From NCBI GenBank assembly GCA_900772745.1, contig CAAGRV010000200.1, forward strand, positions 1-42,170: a stretch of DNA of 42,170 nt, written 5' to 3'. This DNA comes from Clostridia bacterium (GTDB taxonomy: Bacteria > Bacillota > Clostridia > Christensenellales > UBA3700). The position numbers and the translations under genes were made by a program. The notes below the pieces were generated by a model. That model saw only the letters and a list, made by a program, of their open reading frames with translations, searched no databases and was not told the DNA's origin. Below are positions 15,848-24,826 of the stretch, piece by piece. The first letter of the stretch is position 1; each line of letters begins with the position of its first letter.

Positions 15848-17101
15848 TTACTTGTTAGCCAAAACTTTTTTGAGTTGAGCAAATCTTGGCAATCCATCTT
15901 CAAGTGGAGCTTTGCAGTCGCCTTGAATGAGTGGAAGTGCATAATCAATGTAGTCTTGAGAAAGCATTGTGCCATCGTTGATAATCCACTCAGCTGGGAT
16001 TTTCTTCTCTGTGTTGGCAGCCTTAGAAAGACCTACTACGCCAATCTTGCACTTGTATTTGCCAGATGGAGTTGTATCTCTTTTGAGTACTACCATCTTG
16101 TCGGTTGTGCCTCTAACAGCATACTTAACAGCAGCAGCGCCAGACTTGAAAGCCTCCTCAACGTCAACCTTAGATGCAAGGTGAGCACCGCATCTTTGCA
16201 TCAAGCTGAATTCGATTGCTCTTGTCTTGCTACCGAATTTCTCTTTGCAAAGGTTGGCAAGAGCTGTGCCAACGCCACCAAGTTGTGCGTGACCAAAGCT
16301 GTCTTTTGCAATGTTCTTGTTGAGTGTTTCTGCGATGAGTTCGCCATCAGCATTGGCAATACCCTCAGAGATAGCAATCATACATTTGCCGTTGTTTTCA
16401 GCAAGTTTCTTTTCTACGTCAGCCAAGAATTTTTCTGTGCTGAATGCAACTTCTGGAAGGTAGATAAGATCAGGACCTAGTCCCTTGTAGTTTGCCAAAG
16501 ATGCAGCAGCTGTCAACCAGCCAGCGTGTCTACCCATGATTTCCACAACAGTAATCATTGGGGTGTCGTAAACGTTGGCGTCAAGTTTGAGCTCCATCAT
16601 TGTGGTAGCAACATACTTGGCAGCAGACGCATAACCTGGGCAGTGGTCTGTTCCGAACAAGTCGTTGTCGATAGTCTTAGGAACGCCCATTACTCTCATT
16701 TCCCAATCGTTCTTCTTCATAAACTTACTGATTTTGTTGCAAGTATCCATAGAGTCATTGCCACCGTTGTAGAAGAAGTATCTGATATTGTACTTCTTGA
16801 ATACTTCGAGCAATCTCTTATAATCAGTGTCGTCTTTTTTGAAGTCAGCGAGCTTGTATCTTACTGAACCGAGTGCAGAAGATGGAGTATTCTTCAAAAG
16901 CATAAGCTCCTTTGGATCTTCTTTGCTCATATCATAGAATTCTTCGTTGAGAACGCCTCTGATACCGTGAGCAGCACCATAAACTGCTGTGATACAATCT
17001 TGTTTGAGTGCTTCGGTGAATACACCAGCGGCACTAGAGTTGATAACTGATGATGGACCGCCAGATTGACCGAACATCAAAGCACCTACTAATTTTTCCA
17101 T
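15848..17101 (-). CDS. pfp: Pyrophosphate-type 6-phosphofructokinase
   Basis: Phosphorylates fructose-6-phosphate, most likely with pyrophosphate and hence reversibly. At 417 residues it is longer than ATP-PfkA. The motif PKTIDND (141-147) has lysine where ATP enzymes have glycine, and GGNDS (113-117) has aspartate in place of the second glycine of GGDGS. These two positions are the accepted discriminators between PPi and ATP enzymes. The asparagine before that aspartate is a variant of the usual GGDDS. MGRHAGWLTAAASLA is the family sugar-binding region. GGAGG precedes the ATG. It follows pfkA by 16 bp, so the two are made together. Confidence 0.88.
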   Translation of the reverse strand: MEKLVGALMFGQSGGPSSVINSSAAGVFTEALKQDCITAVYGAAHGIRGVLNEEFYDMSKEDPKELMLLKNTPSSALGSVRYKLADFKKDDTDYKRLLEVFKKYNIRYFFYNGGNDSMDTCNKISKFMKKNDWEMRVMGVPKTIDNDLFGTDHCPGYASAAKYVATTMMELKLDANVYDTPMITVVEIMGRHAGWLTAAASLANYKGLGPDLIYLPEVAFSTEKFLADVEKKLAENNGKCMIAISEGIANADGELIAETLNKNIAKDSFGHAQLGGVGTALANLCKEKFGSKTRAIEFSLMQRCGAHLASKVDVEEAFKSGAAAVKYAVRGTTDKMVVLKRDTTPSGKYKCKIGVVGLSKAANTEKKIPAEWIINDGTMLSQDYIDYALPLIQGDCKAPLEDGLPRFAQLKKVLANK

Positions 17102-17117
17102 AAGTAAACCTCCAATT

Positions 17118-18083
17118 TTAACTTCCTAATATTGTAGCTGTTTTGTACAGCGATTTGTTGAATTTTCTTTCCCTTGACAACGCTTCTGAGATGTCTTCGT
17201 CGATGACTTGGTTGTCACGGATTCCTACTACTCTGCCACCCATATCTTCTTTGAGCAAGTCAACCGCTCTGACAGCGAACTTCGCCGCAAGCATTCTGTC
17301 TTGCATAGATGGCGCACCGCCACGTTGGATATATCCGAGTGTAGTAGTTTTGATAGAGCCTTCGACACCCTTTTCTTTGAGCTTGGCTTTGAGCTCTTCT
17401 GCTTTGCAAACCCCTTCTGCCAACACGATAATGTCCGAAGTTTTGCCAAGTCTTTGGTTGCGACGAATGCTCTTGACAATGTTGTCGAGCTTGAATTCTA
17501 CCTCTGGTACGAGTATGATTTCTGCACCGCCGCCGATACCTGCATAAAGTGCAATATCTCCACACTTTCTGCCCATAACCTCGATAATACATACACGATT
17601 GTGAGATGTCATTGTATCTCTTAGGTTGTTGATTGCGTTGAGCACGGTGTTGCAAGTGGTGTCAAAGCCCAATGTAAAGTCGGTATAAGCTAGGTCGTTG
17701 TCGATAGTGCCAGGTATGCCGATGGTCTTGACATTGAACATTTCGTACAAGTCTTTTGCACCCCTAAAACTTCCGTCACCGCCGATGACTACCAATCCCT
17801 CGATGCCGTATGCGTCCAACGTGTCGACTGCTTGTTGCATAACTTCACGCTCTTTGAACTCTGTACATCTTGCAGTTTTGAGCATTGTGCCACCCCTTTG
17901 AACAATGTCGGATACCGATCTTTTGTTCATAAGATTGACTGTGCCGTTGAGAAGTCCTACATAGCCTTGTTCTATGCCATATACTTCAAAGCCTTGGTCG
18001 ATCGCATAACGTGTAACCGCTCTGATACAAGCGTTCATACCCGGAGCATCGCCGCCGCTGGTCAAAATTCCTATCCTTCTCAT
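17118..18083 (-). CDS. pfkA: ATP-dependent 6-phosphofructokinase
   Basis: Commits sugar to glycolysis. The 321 residues match classical PfkA. GGDGSFRGA (101-109) and PGTIDND (124-130) carry glycine at both discriminating positions, so ATP is the phosphate donor. TSGGDAPGMN (8-17) is the ATP loop and MGRKCGDIAL part of the F6P site. CAGGAG precedes the ATG. The gene follows dnaE, as in many Clostridia, where pyk usually comes next; here a PPi-type enzyme takes that place. Confidence 0.96.
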   Translation of the reverse strand: MRRIGILTSGGDAPGMNACIRAVTRYAIDQGFEVYGIEQGYVGLLNGTVNLMNKRSVSDIVQRGGTMLKTARCTEFKEREVMQQAVDTLDAYGIEGLVVIGGDGSFRGAKDLYEMFNVKTIGIPGTIDNDLAYTDFTLGFDTTCNTVLNAINNLRDTMTSHNRVCIIEVMGRKCGDIALYAGIGGGAEIILVPEVEFKLDNIVKSIRRNQRLGKTSDIIVLAEGVCKAEELKAKLKEKGVEGSIKTTTLGYIQRGGAPSMQDRMLAAKFAVRAVDLLKEDMGGRVVGIRDNQVIDEDISEALSRERKFNKSLYKTATILGS

Positions 18084-18114
18084 TCTCTTCTCCTGTCAAA
18101 TTGACTTGGTGTGA

Positions 18115-18155
18115 TTTGGGTTTATAAGTGATAGTTTTGTCTTTTATCACCCAAA
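18115..18155 (-). other. Possible structured leader of pfkA
   Basis: In the presumed 5' leader TTTGGGT (18149-18155) pairs with ACCCAAA (18115-18121), and inside GATA pairs with TATC. It is not followed by a T-run. It starts within a few bases of the predicted transcription start, so it could protect the 5' end. No known riboswitch is recognised. Confidence 0.35.
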
Positions 18156-18157
18156 TT

Positions 18158-18166
18158 ATTCTAACA
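18158..18166 (-). promoter_or_regulatory. Extended -10 promoter of pfkA-pfp
   Basis: TGTTAGAAT on the minus strand fits the extended -10 pattern TGnTATAAT with one change. The -35 region (TGGTAA at 18 bp) is poor. The predicted leader is about 68 nt. Confidence 0.5.
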
Positions 18167-18252
18167 CAAATTTTGGATATTTACCACACTTTTATCAATA
18201 TTTTAGCAATTATATATGATTTTTTATATGATTTTATATGATTTTTGGCTTA

Positions 18253-21200
18253 CTATTTTACCAAAACGCATTTTTTGCCCACCAAAGCCCTTATTTGGTT
18301 GAGCAAATTTTCTCTGAGTGACACCTTGTAGTCCGCCATAACAAGCTGATTCTCGAATTGAATGACCACTTCCGTTTTGCCCGGCGACATTTCGAGAATG
18401 TTGTTGAGCTCGTTGAATTGTTGGTTGTTGGCAATCTTGACATACAACTTTTCTTTTGGAGCGTCGTCTTCTTGAACTTCTTCCACCACTTCGGCTACTT
18501 TTTCCACTTCGCCGTCTTTGCTCCAAAAACTTATATCGTTGACGCTTATGCCCACTTTGTCGTTGTTTTCGATGATTTTGCCCTTGATTTTGACAATGGT
18601 ATCATCTACTAGCATATCCTTGAATTTCTCGGTAACTGCTGGGAAAAATACTATTTCGATAGAGCCGTACAAGTCTTCTAGCACCGCACTTGCCATAAGC
18701 TTTGCACTCTTGGTAACTTTTTTCTTGATACCGCTCATCATACCGCCAAGCACAACAGTTTTGTCGACGTATTCTTTGAGAAGTTCATCTCGCTCGGACA
18801 CTCCTTGCTCTTCATCACCGCTCTCTTCTTCGGCTGGTTGGAGCAAATCTGCAATCATAGACAAGTTGAAGTCAAACTTCTTGAAACTCTCTTTGTATTC
18901 TTCGAGCGGGTGACCTGTCATATAAATGTTGAGCACTTCTTTCTCAAATATATACTTTTGCATCTTGTTGAATTCGGCTATTGGCTTGACCACATTGTCG
19001 ATTTCTGCCGACTCGTCACCGAACAACATTCCGAAAGTGAGCTGACCGCTTGCTTGACTCTTTTTCAAGAAGTTGGCAATATTGATCATTTCTTCAAAGT
19101 TCGCCATCAGCGTTGCACGGTTGATTCCAAAACAATCAAAAGCTCCCGCCTTGATGAGCGCCTCGAAAATTCTCTTGTTGATAGTGCCCGCTGGCAAACG
19201 ATACAACATATCTCCGATAGACTTGTATTCGCCGTTTTCTTGACGCTCTTTGACCAACAATTCCATTGCATTTGCGCCCACGCCCTTTATACCATTGAGT
19301 CCAAAACGAATGCTGTTGTCTTTGGCACGGAAAATTGTGTCACTCTTGTTGATGTCAGGTGGCAAAACTTCCTTGCCCTTTTCTCTCAAAAACGTGAGAT
19401 ATTTGGCAATTTCGTCAGCCTTGGTGATACGGTCATTGATAACCGCCGCCACCAACTCTACGAGATAATATCTCTTCATATATGCCGTTTCGTATGCTAG
19501 CACTGCATAAGCGGCAGCGTGCGACTTGTTGAAAGCGTATTTTGCAAAGCTCTCCATATCGTCGAATATCTTGGACGCAACTTCTTCCGGAACGCCACGC
19601 TTGATAGCTCCATCAACGGCTTTTTCCGCCTTTTCGATGAGCACGCCTTGGTCATTGTAGACAGCGGCTTTTTCTGGGCAACCGTGGATAAAGATTGCCT
19701 TTTCTTTCTTCATTACGTCAATCTTCTTTTTACCCATCGCACGACGCAAAATGTCCGCTCTGCCCAACGTATATCCCGCCAAACTTTGCACGATTTGCAT
19801 AACTTGCTCTTGGTAAATCATAATGCCATAGCTCATCTTCAAGATAGGCTCGAGAAGTGGGTGGTCATAGGTGATTGACTCTGGGTGGTGCTTGTTCTGA
19901 ACGTATTGGGGAATGCTGTCGATAGGTCCTGGACGATATAGCGATATGCCCGCTATAATATCTTCCAAACTCTCTGGTTGCAAATCACGCATAAACTTCT
20001 TCATTCCACCGCCTTCAAGCTGGAATACCGCATCGGTTTCGCCCGTACCAATGAGCTTGTAAACTTCGGGATCTTCGTATCCTAATTCCGCAAAATCCAC
20101 CGTCACGCCATAGTTTTCAAATACATATTTCTTAGCTTTGGACAAGTCGGTAAGCGTGGTAAGTCCCAAAAAGTCCATTTTGAGCATACCCAACTCTTCG
20201 ACTTCTTCCTTTTGGAATTGGGTGGTAATGTCCTCGCCGTTTCGTTGGAGAGGCACAAAGTCTGAGATGACTTCACGACAAATAACTACGCCGGCAGCGT
20301 GCTTGGAGCAATTTCGAGGCATACCCTCGATTTTGAGCGCCATATCAATTACTCGACGCATTTCGTCGTCTTGTTCATAGATTTCTTTGACTTCTGGACA
20401 CAAGCCACCCTCTTTTCTGCCAAGTACCATATCTAGGGTAAGCCCCGGCGTGTTCGGGATAGCTTTGGTCGTCTTGTTTACCTTGTCGAGCGGAACGTCC
20501 ATAACACGGGCAACGTCCTTGATTGCGCCCTTGGCTTTCATCGTGCCAAGCGCAAGGATTTGGCAAACTTTTTCTCTGCCGTATTTGCGAGTTACATATT
20601 CGATAACCTCGCCACGTCTGTCCATACAAAAGTCAATATCAAAGTCAGGTGCGGACACACGCTCTGGATTGAGAAAACGCTCAAAAAGCAAGTTGTACCT
20701 GAGCGGGTCAACGTTGGTGATATGTATAGCATAAGCAATAATACTGCCTACACCACTGCCTCGACCTGCGCCCACTGGAATGCCTTGGGATAGTGCATAG
20801 TTGATGAAGTCCCACACAATGAGATAATATTCGGCAAAGCCCATACGAATGATAATGTCCAATTCGTACTCGGCTCTCTCTCTTATCTCAGGGGTGATTT
20901 CGCCATAACGCTTGACAAGTCCGTCGAACGCCAACTTGCGCAAATATTCGGCTGGGGTTGAGCCGTCGTCTGGGTGATATGGTGGGAAAAGTTCTTCTTT
21001 CTTGATGACAATATTGCACTTTTCCATAACTTCAATAGTGTTGGTCACTGCCTCTGGACACCAATCAAACAAGTCCATCATCTCATCATAATCTTTGAGA
21101 TAGAATTGGTCAGAATCGAATTTTAATCGGTTTTCATCTTCGAGTTTTTTGCCTGTTTGGATACAAAGCAAAGTATCGTGCATTTCTGCATCGCTACGGC

Positions 21201-21990
21201 TGATATAGTGTACGTCGTTGGTTGCCACAACCTTTGCGCCAATCTCTTTGGCAAGCTTGACCAACAGCGGATTGATTTTCTTTTCTTCTGGTATGCCGTG
21301 GTCTTGGATTTCGATATAAAAATCGCCTTCGTCGAACAAAGATTGGAGTTCTAGTGCATATTCTTTTGCGCCCTCATAGTCGCCCGCCACCAATCTAGAT
21401 GGAATAGTGCCCGCAAGACAAGCAGACAAACAAATCACACCTTTGGTGTGCTCTCGGAGCAACTTCATATCTATTCGAGGCTTGTAGTAAAATCCGTCTA
21501 CATACGCCAAACTGTCCATTTTGACAAGGTTGCGATAGCCCTCTGTGGTCTTGGCAATGAGTACCAAGTGATAACGCTTGCCCTCAGGCTTGTACATATC
21601 GTCGCATACGTAAAACTCACAACCTACGATAGGTCTTATGTTGCGTGCATTGGCAGCCTTGTAGAACGTGTATGCGCCGAACATATTGCCGTGGTCGGTG
21701 AGTGCACAACCTGGCATTCCCATTTCGACACAAGCGTCAAGTAGCGGTGACTTCTTGCCCTTGGTAATACGTGCTGCGCCGTCTAGCAAACTGTATTCGC
21801 TGTGCAAATGCAAGTGCACGAACGGCTTGTCATACTTTGGCTTGACTGCCTCGGCGGGTGCGTCCTCGAATGGCAATTCCATTGTGCCCACTGCTTTTTC
21901 TACATTTTGGACATCTGACTCTGTCGCATTGGCTTGCTTTTCGATTGTGCTATGGATTTCCAACTCTTTATTCTCTTCAACCTTGCTCAT
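18253..21990 (-). CDS. dnaE: DNA polymerase III alpha subunit, DnaE1 type
   Basis: Replicative polymerase of 1245 residues. After an unusual acidic N-terminal extension (1-56) comes the PHP domain (HLHLHSEYSLLDGAARI), then the palm with PDFDIDF (catalytic aspartates), fingers with AAGVVI, the helix-hairpin-helix region (FGLNGIKGVG) and a C-terminal OB-fold. A further tail of about 90 residues ends in KKCVLVK. GGAG lies before the ATG inside the end of whiA (14-bp overlap). Flanked by whiA and pfkA, as in many Clostridia. PolC is not in this window. The hexapeptide MELPFED in the extension resembles a sliding-clamp-binding motif. Confidence 0.97.
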   Translation of the reverse strand: MSKVEENKELEIHSTIEKQANATESDVQNVEKAVGTMELPFEDAPAEAVKPKYDKPFVHLHLHSEYSLLDGAARITKGKKSPLLDACVEMGMPGCALTDHGNMFGAYTFYKAANARNIRPIVGCEFYVCDDMYKPEGKRYHLVLIAKTTEGYRNLVKMDSLAYVDGFYYKPRIDMKLLREHTKGVICLSACLAGTIPSRLVAGDYEGAKEYALELQSLFDEGDFYIEIQDHGIPEEKKINPLLVKLAKEIGAKVVATNDVHYISRSDAEMHDTLLCIQTGKKLEDENRLKFDSDQFYLKDYDEMMDLFDWCPEAVTNTIEVMEKCNIVIKKEELFPPYHPDDGSTPAEYLRKLAFDGLVKRYGEITPEIRERAEYELDIIIRMGFAEYYLIVWDFINYALSQGIPVGAGRGSGVGSIIAYAIHITNVDPLRYNLLFERFLNPERVSAPDFDIDFCMDRRGEVIEYVTRKYGREKVCQILALGTMKAKGAIKDVARVMDVPLDKVNKTTKAIPNTPGLTLDMVLGRKEGGLCPEVKEIYEQDDEMRRVIDMALKIEGMPRNCSKHAAGVVICREVISDFVPLQRNGEDITTQFQKEEVEELGMLKMDFLGLTTLTDLSKAKKYVFENYGVTVDFAELGYEDPEVYKLIGTGETDAVFQLEGGGMKKFMRDLQPESLEDIIAGISLYRPGPIDSIPQYVQNKHHPESITYDHPLLEPILKMSYGIMIYQEQVMQIVQSLAGYTLGRADILRRAMGKKKIDVMKKEKAIFIHGCPEKAAVYNDQGVLIEKAEKAVDGAIKRGVPEEVASKIFDDMESFAKYAFNKSHAAAYAVLAYETAYMKRYYLVELVAAVINDRITKADEIAKYLTFLREKGKEVLPPDINKSDTIFRAKDNSIRFGLNGIKGVGANAMELLVKERQENGEYKSIGDMLYRLPAGTINKRIFEALIKAGAFDCFGINRATLMANFEEMINIANFLKKSQASGQLTFGMLFGDESAEIDNVVKPIAEFNKMQKYIFEKEVLNIYMTGHPLEEYKESFKKFDFNLSMIADLLQPAEEESGDEEQGVSERDELLKEYVDKTVVLGGMMSGIKKKVTKSAKLMASAVLEDLYGSIEIVFFPAVTEKFKDMLVDDTIVKIKGKIIENNDKVGISVNDISFWSKDGEVEKVAEVVEEVQEDDAPKEKLYVKIANNQQFNELNNILEMSPGKTEVVIQFENQLVMADYKVSLRENLLNQIRALVGKKCVLVK

Positions 21991-22918
21991 ACTTCTTCTC
22001 CATTTCTTCTATCTTTTTGAGTGCTCTTGCGACACTTGATTTGCTCATTCTTATACGCTCTGCCATATCGCCCATACTCTCGGTAAAGTCTTCAAGCCTT
22101 GCCGTGGCTACCTTGTATAGTTTTTCGTCCACCTTTTGCAGGTCGACCCTTTGCATCAAACTTTGTATTGCGTCTATGTATCGAGAATTGGATTTGAGTA
22201 CCTTGTCCGCATTGGATACATAAACGTTGGTTTGGCGATTGATATTGTTGTTGACTTCTCGCTTGACAATGATATCATTGAGCTCTATGGCACAATCCAC
22301 CGCCTTGATAAATGCGAAAAAGTCGCTTATAGTTTGGCTGTTCTTGGTGTAAACGCTCATACTGTTGTTGCGTTCGGTAAGACTGAACACTAGGTCACAT
22401 TCTTTGAGCACGCTCACAATTTGCTCGGCAAAATCTTCTTGCAATATATTGAATTCGAGATGATAACCGCCCCTGCCTTCTATGTCGCTAGGGATATAAA
22501 CACTGCCTGCGCACAAGAACAATCCTTGCATAAAACTCGATACGTATTCCCTATTTGTCAAAAAAGCCATTGTTTGGGAGCTGTCTTTCATCACCAGTTG
22601 ATCGCCCTTGTAGTGCGTCATATTCATTTGTTGGAGCATATCGTTGGAATGACCGCTGTCAACTCGGAGCAAAAAGCTTTCGTTGGTCGCCGTGTTGAAC
22701 ACCAATTCTATCTCACAACCGAACAACTCTCTCAACACTTCCATAACTTTCAATGCCACGTCATAGCTGTGGAATTCGTATTCGAGTGCTATGGCATTCT
22801 TGTAGACGGCAACGCTCGACGAACACTTGGTAACTGCCGTAGCAAAAGCAAGTCCCATTTTTCCTTGGGACTTTACGCTTTCTAGATATTCTTGTCGTAC
22901 CTTTTCTGTATAATTCAT
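21977..22918 (-). CDS. whiA: DNA-binding protein WhiA
   Basis: The WhiA family combines a LAGLIDADG homing-endonuclease-like domain that has lost cleavage activity with a C-terminal helix-turn-helix. It affects cell division and chromosome segregation in Firmicutes and sporulation in actinomycetes. The 313 residues from the ATG at 22918 match the family; a longer frame to 23017 adds unrelated residues. The ending SMGDMAERIRMSKSSVARALKKIEEM is the typical HTH. The start overlaps the PHP gene stop by one base (TAATG) and the end overlaps dnaE by 14 bp. The usual partners rapZ and yvcK are not here. Confidence 0.94.
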   Translation of the reverse strand: MNYTEKVRQEYLESVKSQGKMGLAFATAVTKCSSSVAVYKNAIALEYEFHSYDVALKVMEVLRELFGCEIELVFNTATNESFLLRVDSGHSNDMLQQMNMTHYKGDQLVMKDSSQTMAFLTNREYVSSFMQGLFLCAGSVYIPSDIEGRGGYHLEFNILQEDFAEQIVSVLKECDLVFSLTERNNSMSVYTKNSQTISDFFAFIKAVDCAIELNDIIVKREVNNNINRQTNVYVSNADKVLKSNSRYIDAIQSLMQRVDLQKVDEKLYKVATARLEDFTESMGDMAERIRMSKSSVARALKKIEEMEKKYEQG

Positions 22919-23682
22919 TATCTTTTCGAACGGAAAGTAGGCAACTTGTGATTGCAGTTGGCTATTCTTTCGGGTGGAATATTGTATTTTTCGATGAGTT
23001 GCATTGCAAAGTCCCACTTGCCAACGTTCTGTGGTCTGTGAGCGTCAGAGTCGACTACGAACATAACGTCCGTCGAGAGCAAATCTTCTATCACGTCCTC
23101 ACCTGGAGTAGCGTGTCTTGATGATAGCTCCATAAGTGTACCATAATCGGCACATGCCTTGGCAACTTCTTTGACGTCTATGTCCAATCTAAAACCTGGG
23201 TGTGTGAGTATGTCGATTGGGTTGTGCTTGATTGCGTTGAGATATGCACGAGTGTTTCGCTCTATTTGGCTCTTGGTCGAAACGCCCAATGCGTGCGAAA
23301 CGCCATTCCAACTCAATTTGAAATAATTGGAAAATTTGCTTGGGAAAGACGTGAGATGAAACCCTGCAAGCACAATATCCAACTGGGAAATGTCGGCTGG
23401 TTTTAGGTCAATCTCGCCGTCCAATCCAATGATATTGGACTCTATTCCAAACAAAATTTGGGTATGCTCGATTTGTTTTTGAACATTCTCTATATCTTGG
23501 CGAATTTTTGGAAATTTTTTTCTTGGCACTCCCACGAATGGATGATTGATACCGTGGTCGGTGATTGCCATATAATCTAGTCCTTTTTCTTGGGCAACGA
23601 GTGCATTGTCAAGAACACTGCCCGTTCCGTGAGAATAGGTGGTGTGTGTATGAAAATCACTGGTGATTGTTATCTTTTGCAT
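22918..23682 (-). CDS. PHP-domain phosphatase, YcdX-like
   Basis: 254 residues with FHTHTTYSHGTGSV, ITDHG, GIESN, HPGF and DSDAHRP, the trinuclear metal ligands of the PHP family in the YcdX/histidinol-phosphatase-like arrangement. The substrate is unknown; histidine biosynthesis is not implied, as no his genes are near. GAGGG precedes the ATG. In Clostridia a PHP protein often stands between murB and rapZ, and this matches that place. Second of three PHP domains in the window, besides the one at 7347 and the one in DnaE. Confidence 0.87.
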   Translation of the reverse strand: MQKITITSDFHTHTTYSHGTGSVLDNALVAQEKGLDYMAITDHGINHPFVGVPRKKFPKIRQDIENVQKQIEHTQILFGIESNIIGLDGEIDLKPADISQLDIVLAGFHLTSFPSKFSNYFKLSWNGVSHALGVSTKSQIERNTRAYLNAIKHNPIDILTHPGFRLDIDVKEVAKACADYGTLMELSSRHATPGEDVIEDLLSTDVMFVVDSDAHRPQNVGKWDFAMQLIEKYNIPPERIANCNHKLPTFRSKR

Positions 23683-23731
23683 GCACCCTCATCAATTAGA
23701 TACAAAAAAACTTGTTTGTACCAATTTATAA

Positions 23732-24604
23732 TTATAATATATGTACTTCATATTCTAATTCAATTCCATACAATTTGTCAACCCTATCTTTGATTATCTG
23801 TGATAGTTTTACAAAGTCTTTAGATTTTGCTCCGCCTGTATTCATGACGAAACCTGCGTGTTTTTCGGACACAACAGCTCCCCCAACCCGATAACCTTTG
23901 AGCCCCGCCCGCTCGATATAATAGCCAGCAGACACACCGCCTACCCGCTTGAAAACACTGCCCAAAGATATGCCTGTCGGCTGAGATTTTTGGCGTTTGT
24001 TCTCGAAGTATTTTTGCTTGGCTGCCACGTCCAACATAGTCGACTTGTCCAGCAAAAGCCTTGCGCCCAGCACTATACAATCGCCCATTCCCCAATCACG
24101 GTAGCGCCAAGGTATGTCACAGCTTTCTACACAACTCACTCTGCCATTTTGCCATACGTCCACGCTCTCTACTAGGTCTTTGATTTCTTTGCCATACGCC
24201 CCCGCATTCATCACAACCGCTCCGCCAAGGCTGGCAGGAATACCTACAAGCTCTTCCATTCCGCCAAGTCCATTTTCTCGACACTCCCATTGAATGCTGG
24301 GCAACATTGTACCACAGCTGGCATAAATGCTTGCGCCGTCGACTGACAAGCTCACTATCTTTTTGGTACATACGACCACTTTGTCATACTTTTCGTCGGG
24401 AAAGAGTACATTAGTAGCATTGCCTATCAGCACCCATTCTATCCGCTCGGCTTGCAAAAAGTTCAAAACTTCCACCATACTTTTGACACAATGCGGATAG
24501 ATTACTACCCCTATCCTACCGCCCGTCTTGAATGCAGACATTGGGCGATGATTTTCCACGATGGAGCAATCTAGTCTTTTTAGTTTGTTCAAGTTGATAT
24601 CCAT
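23732..24604 (-). CDS. murB: UDP-N-acetylenolpyruvoylglucosamine reductase MurB
   Basis: FAD enzyme that makes UDP-MurNAc for peptidoglycan. From the ATG at 24604 it has 290 residues, type II MurB length. FAD-binding features: GNATNVLF, GIPASLGGAVVMNAGAYG. Catalytic residues appear in SLGSVFKR (serine) and VSEKHAGF (glutamate), with arginine in IPWRYRDW. The start is uncertain: neither this ATG nor an upstream one at 24652 has a ribosome site, but the family alignment favours the shorter form. The stop is 49 bp before the PHP gene, with no strong terminator between. Confidence 0.93.
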   Translation of the reverse strand: MDINLNKLKRLDCSIVENHRPMSAFKTGGRIGVVIYPHCVKSMVEVLNFLQAERIEWVLIGNATNVLFPDEKYDKVVVCTKKIVSLSVDGASIYASCGTMLPSIQWECRENGLGGMEELVGIPASLGGAVVMNAGAYGKEIKDLVESVDVWQNGRVSCVESCDIPWRYRDWGMGDCIVLGARLLLDKSTMLDVAAKQKYFENKRQKSQPTGISLGSVFKRVGGVSAGYYIERAGLKGYRVGGAVVSEKHAGFVMNTGGAKSKDFVKLSQIIKDRVDKLYGIELEYEVHIL

Positions 24605-24772
24605 AAGATAGCATATTCGTCCTGTCCACAAAAATGCACAACTGCCCAACATTGCCCAAACATTTTCCCTTTTTCGATAAATGCGCTATCCTCTATCTCA
24701 ATGTTTCTCTTGCTCCCACAAAAACTTTTATACAAAACTTGCAAAAAGATTGCCACTATGTTGTTTTCCGCA

Positions 24773-24803
24773 CAACAAAAAATGCACCCGATTGGGTGCA
24801 TTT
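24773..24803 (-). terminator. Terminator of the aspartate kinase gene
   Basis: AATGCACCCAATCGGGTGCATT (24781-24802, minus strand) followed by TTTTTTGTTG. Strong. Confidence 0.93.
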
Positions 24804-24804
24804 T

Positions 24805-24826
24805 GTTGACACGTATTGAGTTTTTT
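24805..24826. repeat. Copy of the TCGATACRTAT-like word
   Basis: On the minus strand AAAAAACTCAATACGTGTCA, directly between the lysC stop codon and its terminator. It differs at two places from the copies with exact TCGATACRTAT. See findings. Confidence 0.4.

Noticed and set aside
18209..18247. Triple TATATGATTT repeat before dnaE's stop
   Set aside because: Short low-complexity AT repeat with uneven spacing; no sign of a CRISPR, iteron set or regulatory array.
24602..24625. murB as another leaderless gene
   Set aside because: TATGCT lies 5 nt before the ATG, but no -35 box was found at a suitable distance, and the start codon itself is uncertain.
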